Source of the DNA: Clostridiaceae bacterium HFYG-1003
GTDB lineage: Bacteria; Bacillota; Clostridia; Clostridiales; Clostridiaceae
Assembly (NCBI GenBank): GCA_024579835.1
Contig: CP102060.1
Span: forward strand, 2,641,558 to 2,705,557
Direction of reading: 5' to 3'
Length of the DNA: 64,000 nucleotides
The notes below the pieces were generated by a model, which did no database searches, had not been told where the DNA came from, and saw nothing but the letters and a program-made list of their open reading frames with translations. The translations under genes were made by a program, and so were the position numbers. This document shows, one piece after another, positions 35,052-44,314 of this stretch; within the stretch, counting starts at the first letter, position 1, and the number at the start of each line of letters is the position of its first letter.

Positions 35052-36374
35052 CTAAAGTCTGGACCAGAGCTTCTGGGCGTGGTCGCGGCACTGGGCCATG
35101 AGGCGGGGATGGTCCACGGTCAGGAAGACGCGGTCCTTCATGACGAAGCGTCCGTTGATCATGGTGTCCTTGACCTTGTACCCGGACAGTCCGAACAGGA
35201 CATGGCCGCCCCAGGTGGTCTGGTTCAGGGGGGTGAGGGGATCGTAGTCCACCACAATGAGGTCCGCGTAGGCGCCGGGGCTGAGGAGGCCCAGGGGCTT
35301 CTTGAAGTAGCGGGACAGAATTCGGGGGTTGTTCTTAAACTGCAGGGTCAGCGCTTCGCCGAAGCCCACGGTGGGGTCGGCCAGCGCATGGGACTGCAGG
35401 ATTTTCGCGACTTTCATCGACTCAAACATGTCGTTGGTGTAGGCGTCGGTGCCCAGTCCGACCAGAATGCCTTTCTTCAGCATTTTGATGACGGGGCTGG
35501 TGCCCACGGCATTGCCCATGTTGGATTCGGGATTGTGGACCACCATGGTATCGGTGGCCAGAATCCGGTCAAGTTCCTCGTCATCGGCATGGATGCAGTG
35601 GACGGCCAAAGTTTTGGGTCCCAGGATGCCATGTTTTTCCAGCCGGTGCACGACTCTCATGCCGTAGCGGGCCTGGGTCACGGCTTCATCGTCGCTGCCT
35701 TCGGCCACATGGATGTGGAAACCGGTATCCAGTCCCTGAGCTGCCTTGCGGCAGGCGTAGAGCGTCTCTTCCGACAGGGTGAAGGAGGCGTGCAGACCGA
35801 ACAGGCCGTGGATCAGACCGCTGTCATCGGCATTGGCCTGGCGGATGAAGTCGGCGTTCTCGCGGATTCCTTCCCGGGCGATGGCTTCGCCGTCCCGGTC
35901 CGAGGTTTCATAGCACAGGCTGGTCCGGATGCCCAGATCCCGCGCCGCTTCGGCGATGGCGCTGAGGGAGCCGGTGATGTGATGGGGGCTGGCGTGATGG
36001 TCAATCACCGTGGTTACGCCCTGGGCAATGGAATCCGAGAGCGTGCCGTACGCCGAGTAGCGGGCATCCTCCACGGTGAGCTCCTTGTCCAGATGCCACC
36101 ACAGGTTTTCCAGGATTTCCAGGAAGTTGCGGGTGGGATCCTTGGGGCCGAATCCCCGGGCAAAGGCCGAGTAGATGTGGCTGTGGGCGTTGATCATGCC
36201 GGGCATGATCAGGCGGCCGCCGACATCATAGACTTCCTCCTGCGGGTATTTCGCTTTCAGCAGGGCAAAGTCCCCCACTTCGGAGATTTCCTGACCGCGA
36301 ACCAGAACCGCTCCGGCGTGGAGCACCTGGCCCGCCTCGTCATTGGTCAGCACAATGCCGTTGCCGATAATCAT
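35052..36374 (-). CDS. ssnA: Putative aminohydrolase SsnA
   Basis: 440 residues of the amidohydrolase superfamily (guanine deaminase-like). Metal and catalytic motifs are MPGMINAHSHIYSAF, HIHVAEGSDDEA, VHCIHADDEE and GLGTDAYTNDMF. SsnA is a regular member of anaerobic purine/urate loci; its precise reaction is not firmly settled. It overlaps the ygfK stop by 4 nt. Confidence 0.93.
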   Translation of the reverse strand: MIIGNGIVLTNDEAGQVLHAGAVLVRGQEISEVGDFALLKAKYPQEEVYDVGGRLIMPGMINAHSHIYSAFARGFGPKDPTRNFLEILENLWWHLDKELTVEDARYSAYGTLSDSIAQGVTTVIDHHASPHHITGSLSAIAEAARDLGIRTSLCYETSDRDGEAIAREGIRENADFIRQANADDSGLIHGLFGLHASFTLSEETLYACRKAAQGLDTGFHIHVAEGSDDEAVTQARYGMRVVHRLEKHGILGPKTLAVHCIHADDEELDRILATDTMVVHNPESNMGNAVGTSPVIKMLKKGILVGLGTDAYTNDMFESMKVAKILQSHALADPTVGFGEALTLQFKNNPRILSRYFKKPLGLLSPGAYADLIVVDYDPLTPLNQTTWGGHVLFGLSGYKVKDTMINGRFVMKDRVFLTVDHPRLMAQCRDHAQKLWSRL

Positions 36375-38878
36375 AGGGCACCTCCGGTTTCAACCAGCAG
36401 CCAGGGATAATCCCGGGCGACGGTCTGAGCCATGGTCCGCAGTCCCTCTTCCCGAATGCCGTCCAGCGTCGTGGTCTCGACGCCGCCTTCGGCATATCGG
36501 ACCAGAACTTCCTCCTCATGGAGGTAGAAGCCGACGTTGGCGGAATCATGGAAATCGGCCGCGCTGCCGAACAGCGTGACTTTGTCCTTGTAGGGACGCC
36601 CGGCATGGGGACAGAAGGTGGTGCAGTTGCCGCACTCGTTGCAGGCAAAGTCCAGATGCAGAATCTGATGGACGTTAGCAAAGCCCGGCACCGCAATGGC
36701 CACATTGGCCCGGTTGGGGCAGACCTCGGTGCAGATTTCGCAGACATCATGGCACGACAGGCAGCGCTCGCCTTCCCGGCTGGTCTCCAGCGGGAGGATC
36801 AGGAAGCCGCGCTTGTTGTAGACGGCCGCTTCATCCAGGGGCAGGCGGTATTCGGCAAAATCATCTTCTTCCAGGATTTCCAGCGCCAGCTTTTTGGCTT
36901 CGGCCATGGCGTAGACGGCCTGAAGGCGGGTCTGCTGGTTTTTCACCGTCAGTCGGGCGCCGGGGATGCTTTCCTCCCGGCCGGTGGTGGAAATCACCAG
37001 ATCGGCACCTTCCGCCAGGGCCGGCAGCTGATCGGCTGTCACATTGAAATGGAATTCCACGCCATAGGCTTCGATGAAGCGGCGGTCCAGCTCCATGGAA
37101 TGCAGGCTCTGTCCGGTTTGGTCCTTGATGTTGTTGAGCATGCCGAAGGCGCGGTCCTTCTTTTCTGCCACCTTCACCGCGTAGCCGGCCCGGGCCAGGT
37201 AGAGCGCAGCGGACAGTCCCTGAACGCCGGCGCCGATGACCAGGACGGTCTTGCCGTTGGGCTGCGGCCGGACGATGGATTCAATAAATTCCTCCATGGC
37301 CTGTTCCACCGCCACATGCTTGACGCCGCGGATATCGATGGACTGATCGTAGTCCACCCGGTTGCACCGCTTCGTGCAAGGGTGGTAGCAGATTTCGCCC
37401 AAGGTGGCCGGCAGGGCGTTGTCCTTGGCAATGACGGCCATGGCTTCGGCATAGCGGCCCGCAGCGGTCAGCTGCAGGTAGGCCGGAATATTCTGGCCGA
37501 TGGGGCAGCCCCCGTCCTGACAGGGTGCCTTGAAGCAGTCGAAGAGCGGCAAGGGGGAATCGGTCTTGCGCAGAACGATGTCTTCCCGGTATTTTTTATG
37601 ATTGCGGGCTTCCTTCATCAAATGATCCGCCAGGGCGGCGATCCGGTCCGCATCCGGTCCGGTGTATTCATTCTGCAGGAAAGGCTGGCTCAGGTAGGCG
37701 ATCTGGGACAGGCGCTCATAGCCGCCCGGCTTGAGCAGCGTGGTGCAGACCGTAACCGGCAGAATGCCGGCTTCCACAAAACGAGGCAGGTTCAGGGCAT
37801 CGGCGCCGCCGGAATAGGCCATGGGCAGCCGGCTGCCAAAGGTGGCCGACAGCAGCTTTGCCACATGAACGGTCAGCGGCAGCAAAGCCCGGCCCGAGGT
37901 GTACATTTCTTCGCCGGGGAGTTCTCCATGGGCAATGCCCACCGGGAAGGTGTTGGTCAGCTTGACGCCGAAGACCCGGCCTTCTTCGCGGGCGAGCTCC
38001 AAAAGCTCCTCCAGCATGGGCACGGCTTCCTCATACTTGAGATCCTGATCAAAATGATGGGTGTCGAAGCTCAGGTAGTCAAAGCCCAAGGCGTCGACCA
38101 GACGGCGGGCTTCGTCGTAGCCCAGCAGAGTGGGATTGCATTTGAGGAGCACGTCCAGCTGCTTCTCCTGCAGGAGGTAGCGGACGATGCTCTGGATTTC
38201 ATCCTTGGGGCAGCCATGCATGGTGGACAGCGCCAGGCTGGTGCAGATGGCCGGAGAAATCCGGTCCAGATCCTCCCGGGTAAAATGCTCAAAGGCTTCG
38301 AGCTGCTCTTCCAGGGTCCGGCGGCACTCCTGGAACACCGGCGTCGGCGCGGCATTTTTCAGCCCTTCGATGAAGCCGTCGATCTTGGGAGACTGAATTC
38401 CCTCCAGGGTATAGCCGACACTCATGTTGAAGGCGAAATCCCGCGTCGGGGCGAGTTCGAGTTCCTTCATGGCCACATGGCACAGGAACCAGGCCTTGAT
38501 GTATTCTGTCTGTGCTTCCTCCACCGTCAGCTCCGTGGACCATTCCACGTTGTAGCCTTCATCGGCGGCATTGATGCAGGGTTTGGCAATGGCTTCCCGC
38601 AGCGCCTGACCATCCATGATCTGAACGGTCTTAAGCTCCATGAAGCGGGCTCCGGCTACGTAGGCAGCCACAATGTTCTGGGCCAGCTGAGTGTGGGGGC
38701 CGGCAGCCGGTCCGGTGGCGGATCCGATGAGGCACCCGAAGGGAGTCATCAACCGGTGACTCCCGCTTCGGTAGGCCTTTTCCAGATCCACGCCGAATAT
38801 CCTGCCCGTGTTCCTTTTTTCCTCCAGCATCCACAACAGCAGATCCTGGAACGGGACGGGTCGCATAATATCAGACAT
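36371..38878 (-). CDS. ygfK: YgfK-type Fe-S oxidoreductase, shortened
   Basis: 835 residues, against about 1,000-1,030 for E. coli-type YgfK (annotated as a selenate reductase subunit). Order: a dihydroorotate-dehydrogenase-like barrel (GPAAGPHTQLAQNIVAAY... to about 430), a GltD-like Cys-rich linker (CPIGQNIPAYL; CYHPCTKRC), a dinucleotide fold starting VLVIGAGVQGLSAALYLARAG, then a ferredoxin domain (CLSCHDVCEICTEVCP; CNECGNCTTFCP). The dinucleotide portion appears contracted, with the usual second nucleotide-binding half hard to find. Same operon as arcC and ssnA. Confidence 0.88.
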   Translation of the reverse strand: MSDIMRPVPFQDLLLWMLEEKRNTGRIFGVDLEKAYRSGSHRLMTPFGCLIGSATGPAAGPHTQLAQNIVAAYVAGARFMELKTVQIMDGQALREAIAKPCINAADEGYNVEWSTELTVEEAQTEYIKAWFLCHVAMKELELAPTRDFAFNMSVGYTLEGIQSPKIDGFIEGLKNAAPTPVFQECRRTLEEQLEAFEHFTREDLDRISPAICTSLALSTMHGCPKDEIQSIVRYLLQEKQLDVLLKCNPTLLGYDEARRLVDALGFDYLSFDTHHFDQDLKYEEAVPMLEELLELAREEGRVFGVKLTNTFPVGIAHGELPGEEMYTSGRALLPLTVHVAKLLSATFGSRLPMAYSGGADALNLPRFVEAGILPVTVCTTLLKPGGYERLSQIAYLSQPFLQNEYTGPDADRIAALADHLMKEARNHKKYREDIVLRKTDSPLPLFDCFKAPCQDGGCPIGQNIPAYLQLTAAGRYAEAMAVIAKDNALPATLGEICYHPCTKRCNRVDYDQSIDIRGVKHVAVEQAMEEFIESIVRPQPNGKTVLVIGAGVQGLSAALYLARAGYAVKVAEKKDRAFGMLNNIKDQTGQSLHSMELDRRFIEAYGVEFHFNVTADQLPALAEGADLVISTTGREESIPGARLTVKNQQTRLQAVYAMAEAKKLALEILEEDDFAEYRLPLDEAAVYNKRGFLILPLETSREGERCLSCHDVCEICTEVCPNRANVAIAVPGFANVHQILHLDFACNECGNCTTFCPHAGRPYKDKVTLFGSAADFHDSANVGFYLHEEEVLVRYAEGGVETTTLDGIREEGLRTMAQTVARDYPWLLVETGGAL

Positions 38879-38910
38879 GGCATTCTCCTTTGTCTGTCAC
38901 AGAATAAGGG

Positions 38911-39849
38911 TTAGTTGGAAATCCAGGTGCCGGTATTGCCCGCCAGGGCTTCCCGGGCTTTTTCCAGAGAAGTGATCAGGGCGCGACGGCCCGGTTTGGA
39001 CTGCGCATACTTGATGGCCGCTTCCACCTTGGGCAGCATGGAGCCCTTGGCGAATTCGCCGTTGGCGATGTGTTCCTGGGCCTGAGCCAGAGTCAGATCC
39101 GACAGCCACTGCTGGTCGGGCTTGCCGAACCGGATGGCCACCTTCTCGACTGCGGTGAGGATGATGAACGCGTCCGCGTCCAGGGATTCAGCCAGCAGCT
39201 CGGAGGTGAAATCCTTGTCGATGACCGCGGCGACACCGGTCAGATGCCGGTTTTCGTCTTCCACCACGGGGATTCCGCCGCCGCCGCCGGCGATGACGAC
39301 ATGACCGGAGTCGAGGATGCTGCGGATGGCCTTAATGCCGACAATGCGGATCGGCTTGGGGGAGGGAACCACCCGGCGGTAGCCGCGGCCGGCATCCTCT
39401 TTCATGATGTATCCGCGCTCGGCGGCCAGGCTTTCCGCCTCTTCCTTGGAGTAGAAGCTGCCCACAGGCTTGGTCGGATCGGCAAACGCCGGATCCTTGG
39501 AATCCACCTGAACCTCGGTCACGACGGTGACGACATCCTGGGAAATCTTGCGGGCTCTCATCTCATTGATGATGGCATTCTGCAGATGATAGCCGATGTA
39601 GCCCTGACTCATGGCGCCGCATTCGGGGAACGGCATGGCCGGGGTACTGGCCGGGGTGTTGACGGCCGCTTCAAAGGCCAGGTTGATCATTCCGACCTGC
39701 GGTCCGTTGCCATGGGCGATGGCGATCTCATAGCCCTCTTCAAGCAGGTCGACGATGGAGTCCGCCGTCAGGCGGACGGCCTCCATCTGTTCCTGCGGGG
39801 TATTGCCCAGGGCGTTGCCGCCTAGAGCGATGACAATGCGTTTGCTCAT
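38911..39849 (-). CDS. arcC: Carbamate kinase
   Basis: Makes ATP from carbamoyl phosphate and ADP. 312 residues with RIVIALGGNALG, AHGNGPQVGMI, VIAGGGGGIPVV and the AAVIDKDFTSELLAESL signature. In this operon it is the expected energy-yielding step after YgeW-type carbamoyl transfer. It lies 10 nt after the PLP-enzyme stop. Confidence 0.96.
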   Translation of the reverse strand: MSKRIVIALGGNALGNTPQEQMEAVRLTADSIVDLLEEGYEIAIAHGNGPQVGMINLAFEAAVNTPASTPAMPFPECGAMSQGYIGYHLQNAIINEMRARKISQDVVTVVTEVQVDSKDPAFADPTKPVGSFYSKEEAESLAAERGYIMKEDAGRGYRRVVPSPKPIRIVGIKAIRSILDSGHVVIAGGGGGIPVVEDENRHLTGVAAVIDKDFTSELLAESLDADAFIILTAVEKVAIRFGKPDQQWLSDLTLAQAQEHIANGEFAKGSMLPKVEAAIKYAQSKPGRRALITSLEKAREALAGNTGTWISN

Positions 39850-39859
39850 GGCCTCTCCC

Positions 39860-41335
39860 CTATTCCAGGTCTTTCAGCAGACCGGTCTTTTCGTTGAATT
39901 CGTTGATCAGCCGATCGACTTCGCCGGCCTGTTTCGCAACAGCCTCGAAGGTTCCGGCCTGGTCATACCACAGCTGGTTGATTTCTTCGTAGGTCTTGCC
40001 CTGCTGTTCAACCCAGGTGTAGTACTTCAGGTTGTGAACGCGCTTGCGTTCTGCGTAGGTCAGCTCAATCAGGTTGTCGGTCTTCTGGCCGAGCAGGCGG
40101 CGGTTGTAATCCACAGCGGCCTGAGTCGGGTTGTAAGCGCCTTCTTCCTCATGGAGTTCCTGAATGCGGGAACCGTACATTTCGACGGAGTCGGTCAGAA
40201 CGGTGGCCACTACGTCGTTTCCGGTCAGCTCATAGTACTTGGCGAACTTGATGGCCATGAGCATGTTGGAGATGCCTGAGATTCCCATGAGGGCCAGGTT
40301 GTCCACATCTTCCGGCTTGAGTCCGACGGTTTCGATGAGGTATTTTTTGCCTTCGGCTTCGTTGAAGAGGCGCAGCAGAGCCATGGAGTCATTGTCGTCA
40401 ATGGCGATGCCCATGTCGGTGGTCTTGACGTTGTGGATCCATGGAATGTGCTTGTCGCCGATGCCTTCCAGACGGTGTGCGCCAAAGCCGTTGTCCAGAA
40501 TCGTCGGGCACTGCAGCGCTTCGCCCACTGCCAGCTTGGACTTGGGGTAGACAGTCTTGAGATAGTCTCCGGAAGCCAGGGTTCCGGCGGAACCGGAAGT
40601 CAGGGTGACGCCGGCGAAGTTCAGGCCTTCGCCCATGGACTGGAAAGCTTCTTCGATGGCCGGACCGGTCACATTGTAGTGCCACAGATAGTTGCCGAAT
40701 TCTTCAAACTGGTTGAAGATCATGATGTCATCGCGGGTGGCTCTGAGCTCATGGACTTTGTCAAAGATTTCCTTGACGTTGCTTTCGGTTCCGGGAGTGG
40801 CAATGACTTCACCGGCAATGGTCTTGAGCCAGTCAAAGCGTTCCTTGGACATGCCTTCCGGCAGGATGGCGATGGAATCGACTGCCAGCAGCTTGGAGTT
40901 GAACGCGCCGCCGCGGCAGTAGTTGCCGGTGGAGGGCCAGACGGCCTTTTCGGTGGAAGCGTCAAACTGCCCGGTGACCAGACGGGGAACCAGACAGCCG
41001 AAGGAAGCTCCGACTTTATGGCAGCCGGTCGGGAAATACTTGCCGACCATGCAGATGATCCGTGCGTCAACGCCGGTGAGGGCCTTGGGCAGTTCAATGA
41101 AGTTGGGGCCGCCGAACTGTCCGCCTTTCTCCTTCGGTTCGTTCTTCCAGGTGATGCGGAACAGGTTGAGCGGGTCAACGTCCCAGACGCCGAGCTCGGA
41201 CAGCTTTTCCTTGATTTTTTCCGGAATCCGCTCGGGATGTCTCATCATTTCAAAGGTCGGGATGATAATGTTGTTGTCTTTGGCCTTTTGGATATTTTTC
41301 TCAAGATTTTCCTGATTGATGGTAAGATCCAGCAT
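39860..41335 (-). CDS. PLP-dependent enzyme of unknown reaction
   Basis: 491 residues with fold-type II (cysteine-synthase-like) features: PTGCHKVGASFGC, where the Lys is the likely Schiff-base residue, and VWPSTGNYCRGGAFNSKLLA, the phosphate/substrate loop. It is larger than normal O-acetylserine sulfhydrylases. I start at 41335 because of the AAAGGAGA site; an ATG at 41353 is in frame. Such proteins recur in anaerobic purine loci but no activity is named with certainty. Position beside YgeX (also fold type II) suggests a second amino-acid lyase-type step. Confidence 0.82.
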   Translation of the reverse strand: MLDLTINQENLEKNIQKAKDNNIIIPTFEMMRHPERIPEKIKEKLSELGVWDVDPLNLFRITWKNEPKEKGGQFGGPNFIELPKALTGVDARIICMVGKYFPTGCHKVGASFGCLVPRLVTGQFDASTEKAVWPSTGNYCRGGAFNSKLLAVDSIAILPEGMSKERFDWLKTIAGEVIATPGTESNVKEIFDKVHELRATRDDIMIFNQFEEFGNYLWHYNVTGPAIEEAFQSMGEGLNFAGVTLTSGSAGTLASGDYLKTVYPKSKLAVGEALQCPTILDNGFGAHRLEGIGDKHIPWIHNVKTTDMGIAIDDNDSMALLRLFNEAEGKKYLIETVGLKPEDVDNLALMGISGISNMLMAIKFAKYYELTGNDVVATVLTDSVEMYGSRIQELHEEEGAYNPTQAAVDYNRRLLGQKTDNLIELTYAERKRVHNLKYYTWVEQQGKTYEEINQLWYDQAGTFEAVAKQAGEVDRLINEFNEKTGLLKDLE

Positions 41336-41470
41336 GTTTTCTCCTTTATTCATGGCCTCTGGCCCAGATATTGTTTTGCCCGGCAGGCTCCGTCAGGGGT
41401 GCCTGCCGGGCGGGGGTGCCTTATGATCACGCGAGGGCCGGCCGCCGAAGCTGCCGGCCTTGCGCTGGTC

Positions 41471-42703
41471 TTATTTGTTCTTGTTGTCCATGTAGACGGT
41501 GGGCAGGGCACTGTAGATGGCAGCGCACTTGACCAGGTCGTCTTTCCAGGTTTTTTCGTTGGGAGCGTGCGCTTCCTCTTCACGGCCAGGGCCCAGGCCG
41601 ATGGTCGGGATGCCTTCGCGGCCCATGATGGAAACACCGTTAGTGGAGAAGGTCCATTTGTCGACCTTGGGCTCGCCGTACATGCTGCGGAAGGATTCAG
41701 CCATGGCTACAACTTCCGGTGCGTCTTCCTCACGCTTCCAGGTCGGGAAGTAGCAGTCGGTGGGATAAACCAGACCAGTCCATGACGGCCGCTCGTAGGT
41801 GTACATGGATACCTTGGCACCGTACTTCTTCACGGAGGGCAGCTCCTCGATCTCCTTCAGAGCCGACAGGTAGGTTTCACCCCAGGTCAGGCGGCGGTCC
41901 AGGGAGATGGTGCAGGAGTCGGCCACGGCGCAGCGGGACGGTGACGTAAAGTAGATCTGGGAAGTGGTGACAGTTCCCTTGCCCAGGAACTCATCATAGG
42001 CCAGATGGTTGTTCAGCTCACGGACTTCCTGAAGGATGTCCGCCATTTTGTAGATGGCGTTGTCGCCGCGTTCGGGTGCGGAACCATGGCAGGCTACGCC
42101 GAATACTTCGACCTTGATTTCCATGCGTCCGCGGTGGCCGCGGTAGATGTTGCCGTTGGTCGGCTCGGTGGAAACGACAAACTCCGGCCGGATCTTGTCT
42201 TCGTTGATGATGTACTGCCAGCACAGGCCGTCGCAGTCTTCTTCCTGCACGCTGCCTACAACCAGCACTTTATACTCATCGCTGAGCATGCCCAGATCCT
42301 TCATGATCTTGGCGCCGTAGACTGCGGATACGATACCGCCCAGCTGGTCCGAGGTGCCGCGTCCCCAGATATTGACGTCGTCTTCCTTGCCTTCAAAGGG
42401 ATCGAAGGTCCAGTCCTCGATGTTGCCGATGCCGACGCAGTCAATGTGCGCGTCGTAGGCAATGAGGGTTTCGCCGGTGCCCATGTAGCCCAGGATGTTG
42501 CCCATGGGATCCACGATGGTTTCGTCGAAGCCGAGCTTCTCCATTTCTTCCTTGATCCGGTATACTTTATCCTTCTCTTCGCAGGATTCGCCGTGTGCCT
42601 TGACCAGGTCACGCAGGAAGCGGGTCATGTCTTCGCGGTAGCCTTCAGCGGCTGCCCTGATCTTTGTATAATCCAGTTCTGCTTTTTTCATTTTACGTTT
42701 CAT
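41471..42703 (-). CDS. ygeY: YgeY-type M20 peptidase/deacylase
   Basis: 410 residues matching Yge[58 protein letters not shown] and [10 protein letters not shown] supply the metal ligands. It is a metal-dependent hydrolase of amino-acid amides, such as ureido or formyl derivatives, but its true substrate is unresolved. The start could also be the ATG at 42691, because the GGGAG site is very close to the first ATG. Confidence 0.91.
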   Translation of the reverse strand: MKRKMKKAELDYTKIRAAAEGYREDMTRFLRDLVKAHGESCEEKDKVYRIKEEMEKLGFDETIVDPMGNILGYMGTGETLIAYDAHIDCVGIGNIEDWTFDPFEGKEDDVNIWGRGTSDQLGGIVSAVYGAKIMKDLGMLSDEYKVLVVGSVQEEDCDGLCWQYIINEDKIRPEFVVSTEPTNGNIYRGHRGRMEIKVEVFGVACHGSAPERGDNAIYKMADILQEVRELNNHLAYDEFLGKGTVTTSQIYFTSPSRCAVADSCTISLDRRLTWGETYLSALKEIEELPSVKKYGAKVSMYTYERPSWTGLVYPTDCYFPTWKREEDAPEVVAMAESFRSMYGEPKVDKWTFSTNGVSIMGREGIPTIGLGPGREEEAHAPNEKTWKDDLVKCAAIYSALPTVYMDNKNK

Positions 42704-42714
42704 ACTCCCTTATG

Positions 42715-42965
42715 TTGTGTTTTGCTTCTTGATTTGCTGTTTGTCCGATTGGAATCGGCGTTGTTGCTGACATCCCTCAATCCGGAACCCGCCGGGTGGG
42801 CTTTCCCGGACCGCAGGGTCCGGGGCCGCCCGGGGGGAGGCAGGATGGATGGGCCTGCCGTGGAGGTATCATCCCGGAGCCATTCGGGGCGAGGGGTTCC
42901 CCGAGCCGGCCCAGACGGTCTGGGCCGGAAGGATCCTGGCGGCCCGGGTGATCTATCTGAGGCTT
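42715..42965. other. GC-rich structured intercistronic spacer
   Basis: About 250 bases between ygeW and ygeY, richer in G and C than the neighbouring genes. It has several strong hairpins, for example cccggaccgcagggtccggg near 42808 and ccggcccaga/tctgggccgg near 42905. No T run, so it is not an obvious terminator. It may set mRNA stability between the genes. Confidence 0.6.
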
Positions 42966-42971
42966 GCCTGA

Positions 42972-44165
42972 CTACTTCGTAACGCGTTCCTTGCCATTTT
43001 CAGCCAGCTTCTTCAGCGTGGCCGCCGGATCCTGGACCTTCTGCATGAAGATCATGGAGGCGATGACATACGGCTTGAAGCCGGCTTCCTTGTACAGGGG
43101 CACCCGGTACCGGTCGAAGACGCTTTCCTCGACTTCGCCTTCCTTGCAGGAGACGCCGGTGATGTCAGCCGGGAGGCAGTGCATATAGAGCGCCTTGCCG
43201 TCGCGGGTTTTCTTCATGAGGTCTTCGGTGCAGGTCCAGTCCTTATGATCGGCGTTCTGAGCCAGGAGACGCTTCTCCAGTTCCTTGATGCCTTCATGAT
43301 CGCCGTTGCCATACAGTTCGGTCCGCTCTTCCATGGCCTTGAAGGGAGCCCAGCTCTTGGGATAAACGATGTCGGCATCCTTGAAGGCTTCTGCCATATC
43401 ATTGGTCTTGGTGAAGCTTCCGCCGTACTGCTCGGAATTCTTCTTCGCGACTTCTTCGACTTCGCTCATGATCTCATAGCCTTCCGGATGGGCCAGGACG
43501 ATATCCATGCCAAAGCGGCTCATCAGGCCGATGATTCCCTGAGGAACGGACAGCGGCTTGCCGTAAGACGGGGAGTACGCCCAGGTCATGGCAATCTTTT
43601 TGCCCTTGAGGTTTTCAACACCGCCGAACTCATGAATGATGTGCAGCATGTCAGCCATGGACTGAGTCGGGTGGTCAATATCGCACTGCAGGTTGACGAT
43701 GGTGGGACGCTGTTCGAGAATGCCGTCCTCGTAGCCCTGCTTGACGTAGTCGGAAACGTTCTGCATGTAGGTATGGCCTTTGCCGATGTACATGTCGTCA
43801 CGGATTCCGATGACATCCGCCATGAAGGAAATCATGTTGGAGGTTTCACGGACGGTTTCGCCGTGAGCGATCTGGGATTTGCCTTCATCCAGGTCCTGAA
43901 CTTCCAGTCCGAGAAGGTTGCAGGCTGAGGCATAGGAGAACCGGGTGCGGGTGGAGTTGTCGCGGAACAGCGAGATGCCCAGGCCGGAATCAAAGATCCG
44001 GGAAGAAATGTTGTTCTCCCGCAGGCTGCGCAATGCATCCGCTACGGTGAAAATGGCTTCCAGCTCATCCTGCGTCTTGTCCCAGGTCAGGAAGAAGTCA
44101 TTGTTGTAGAGATTCTTGTGATCGAGACCTTCCAGTTTTTTTACCAGTTCGTTGAATTTTTCCAT
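42972..44165 (-). CDS. ygeW: Knotted carbamoyltransferase YgeW
   Basis: 397 residues of the aspartate/ornithine carbamoyltransferase superfamily. The carbamoyl-phosphate loop is in LFRDNSTRTRFSYASA, the second motif in CDIDHPTQSMADMLHI, and the long insertions typical of the YgeW (knotted) group are present. In homologous loci it is thought to release carbamoyl phosphate from a ureido/oxamate-type compound for ArcC. The substrate remains inferred. Confidence 0.93.
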   Translation of the reverse strand: MEKFNELVKKLEGLDHKNLYNNDFFLTWDKTQDELEAIFTVADALRSLRENNISSRIFDSGLGISLFRDNSTRTRFSYASACNLLGLEVQDLDEGKSQIAHGETVRETSNMISFMADVIGIRDDMYIGKGHTYMQNVSDYVKQGYEDGILEQRPTIVNLQCDIDHPTQSMADMLHIIHEFGGVENLKGKKIAMTWAYSPSYGKPLSVPQGIIGLMSRFGMDIVLAHPEGYEIMSEVEEVAKKNSEQYGGSFTKTNDMAEAFKDADIVYPKSWAPFKAMEERTELYGNGDHEGIKELEKRLLAQNADHKDWTCTEDLMKKTRDGKALYMHCLPADITGVSCKEGEVEESVFDRYRVPLYKEAGFKPYVIASMIFMQKVQDPAATLKKLAENGKERVTK

Positions 44166-44314
44166 GTTGTTCCTTCCTTCTTCAATATTTATTGGGGATG
44201 AATGATGTTGATTCTGATCTTGATTCTTATATTGGGATTGGGTTTGGGATTGAGATTGATCTTTCTCCGGTTTTCCTGGTCCGCGATTCCATCCGAGCGA
44301 ATCGCTGCCCAGGC

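Noticed and set aside
35079-36410. 443-codon open frame antisense to ssnA
   Set aside because: Complementary-strand shadow of a clearly coding amidohydrolase.
36518-38914. 798-codon open frame antisense to ygfK
   Set aside because: Mirror of a GC-rich gene with strong third-position bias; its composition is His/Gly/Gln-rich with no domain.
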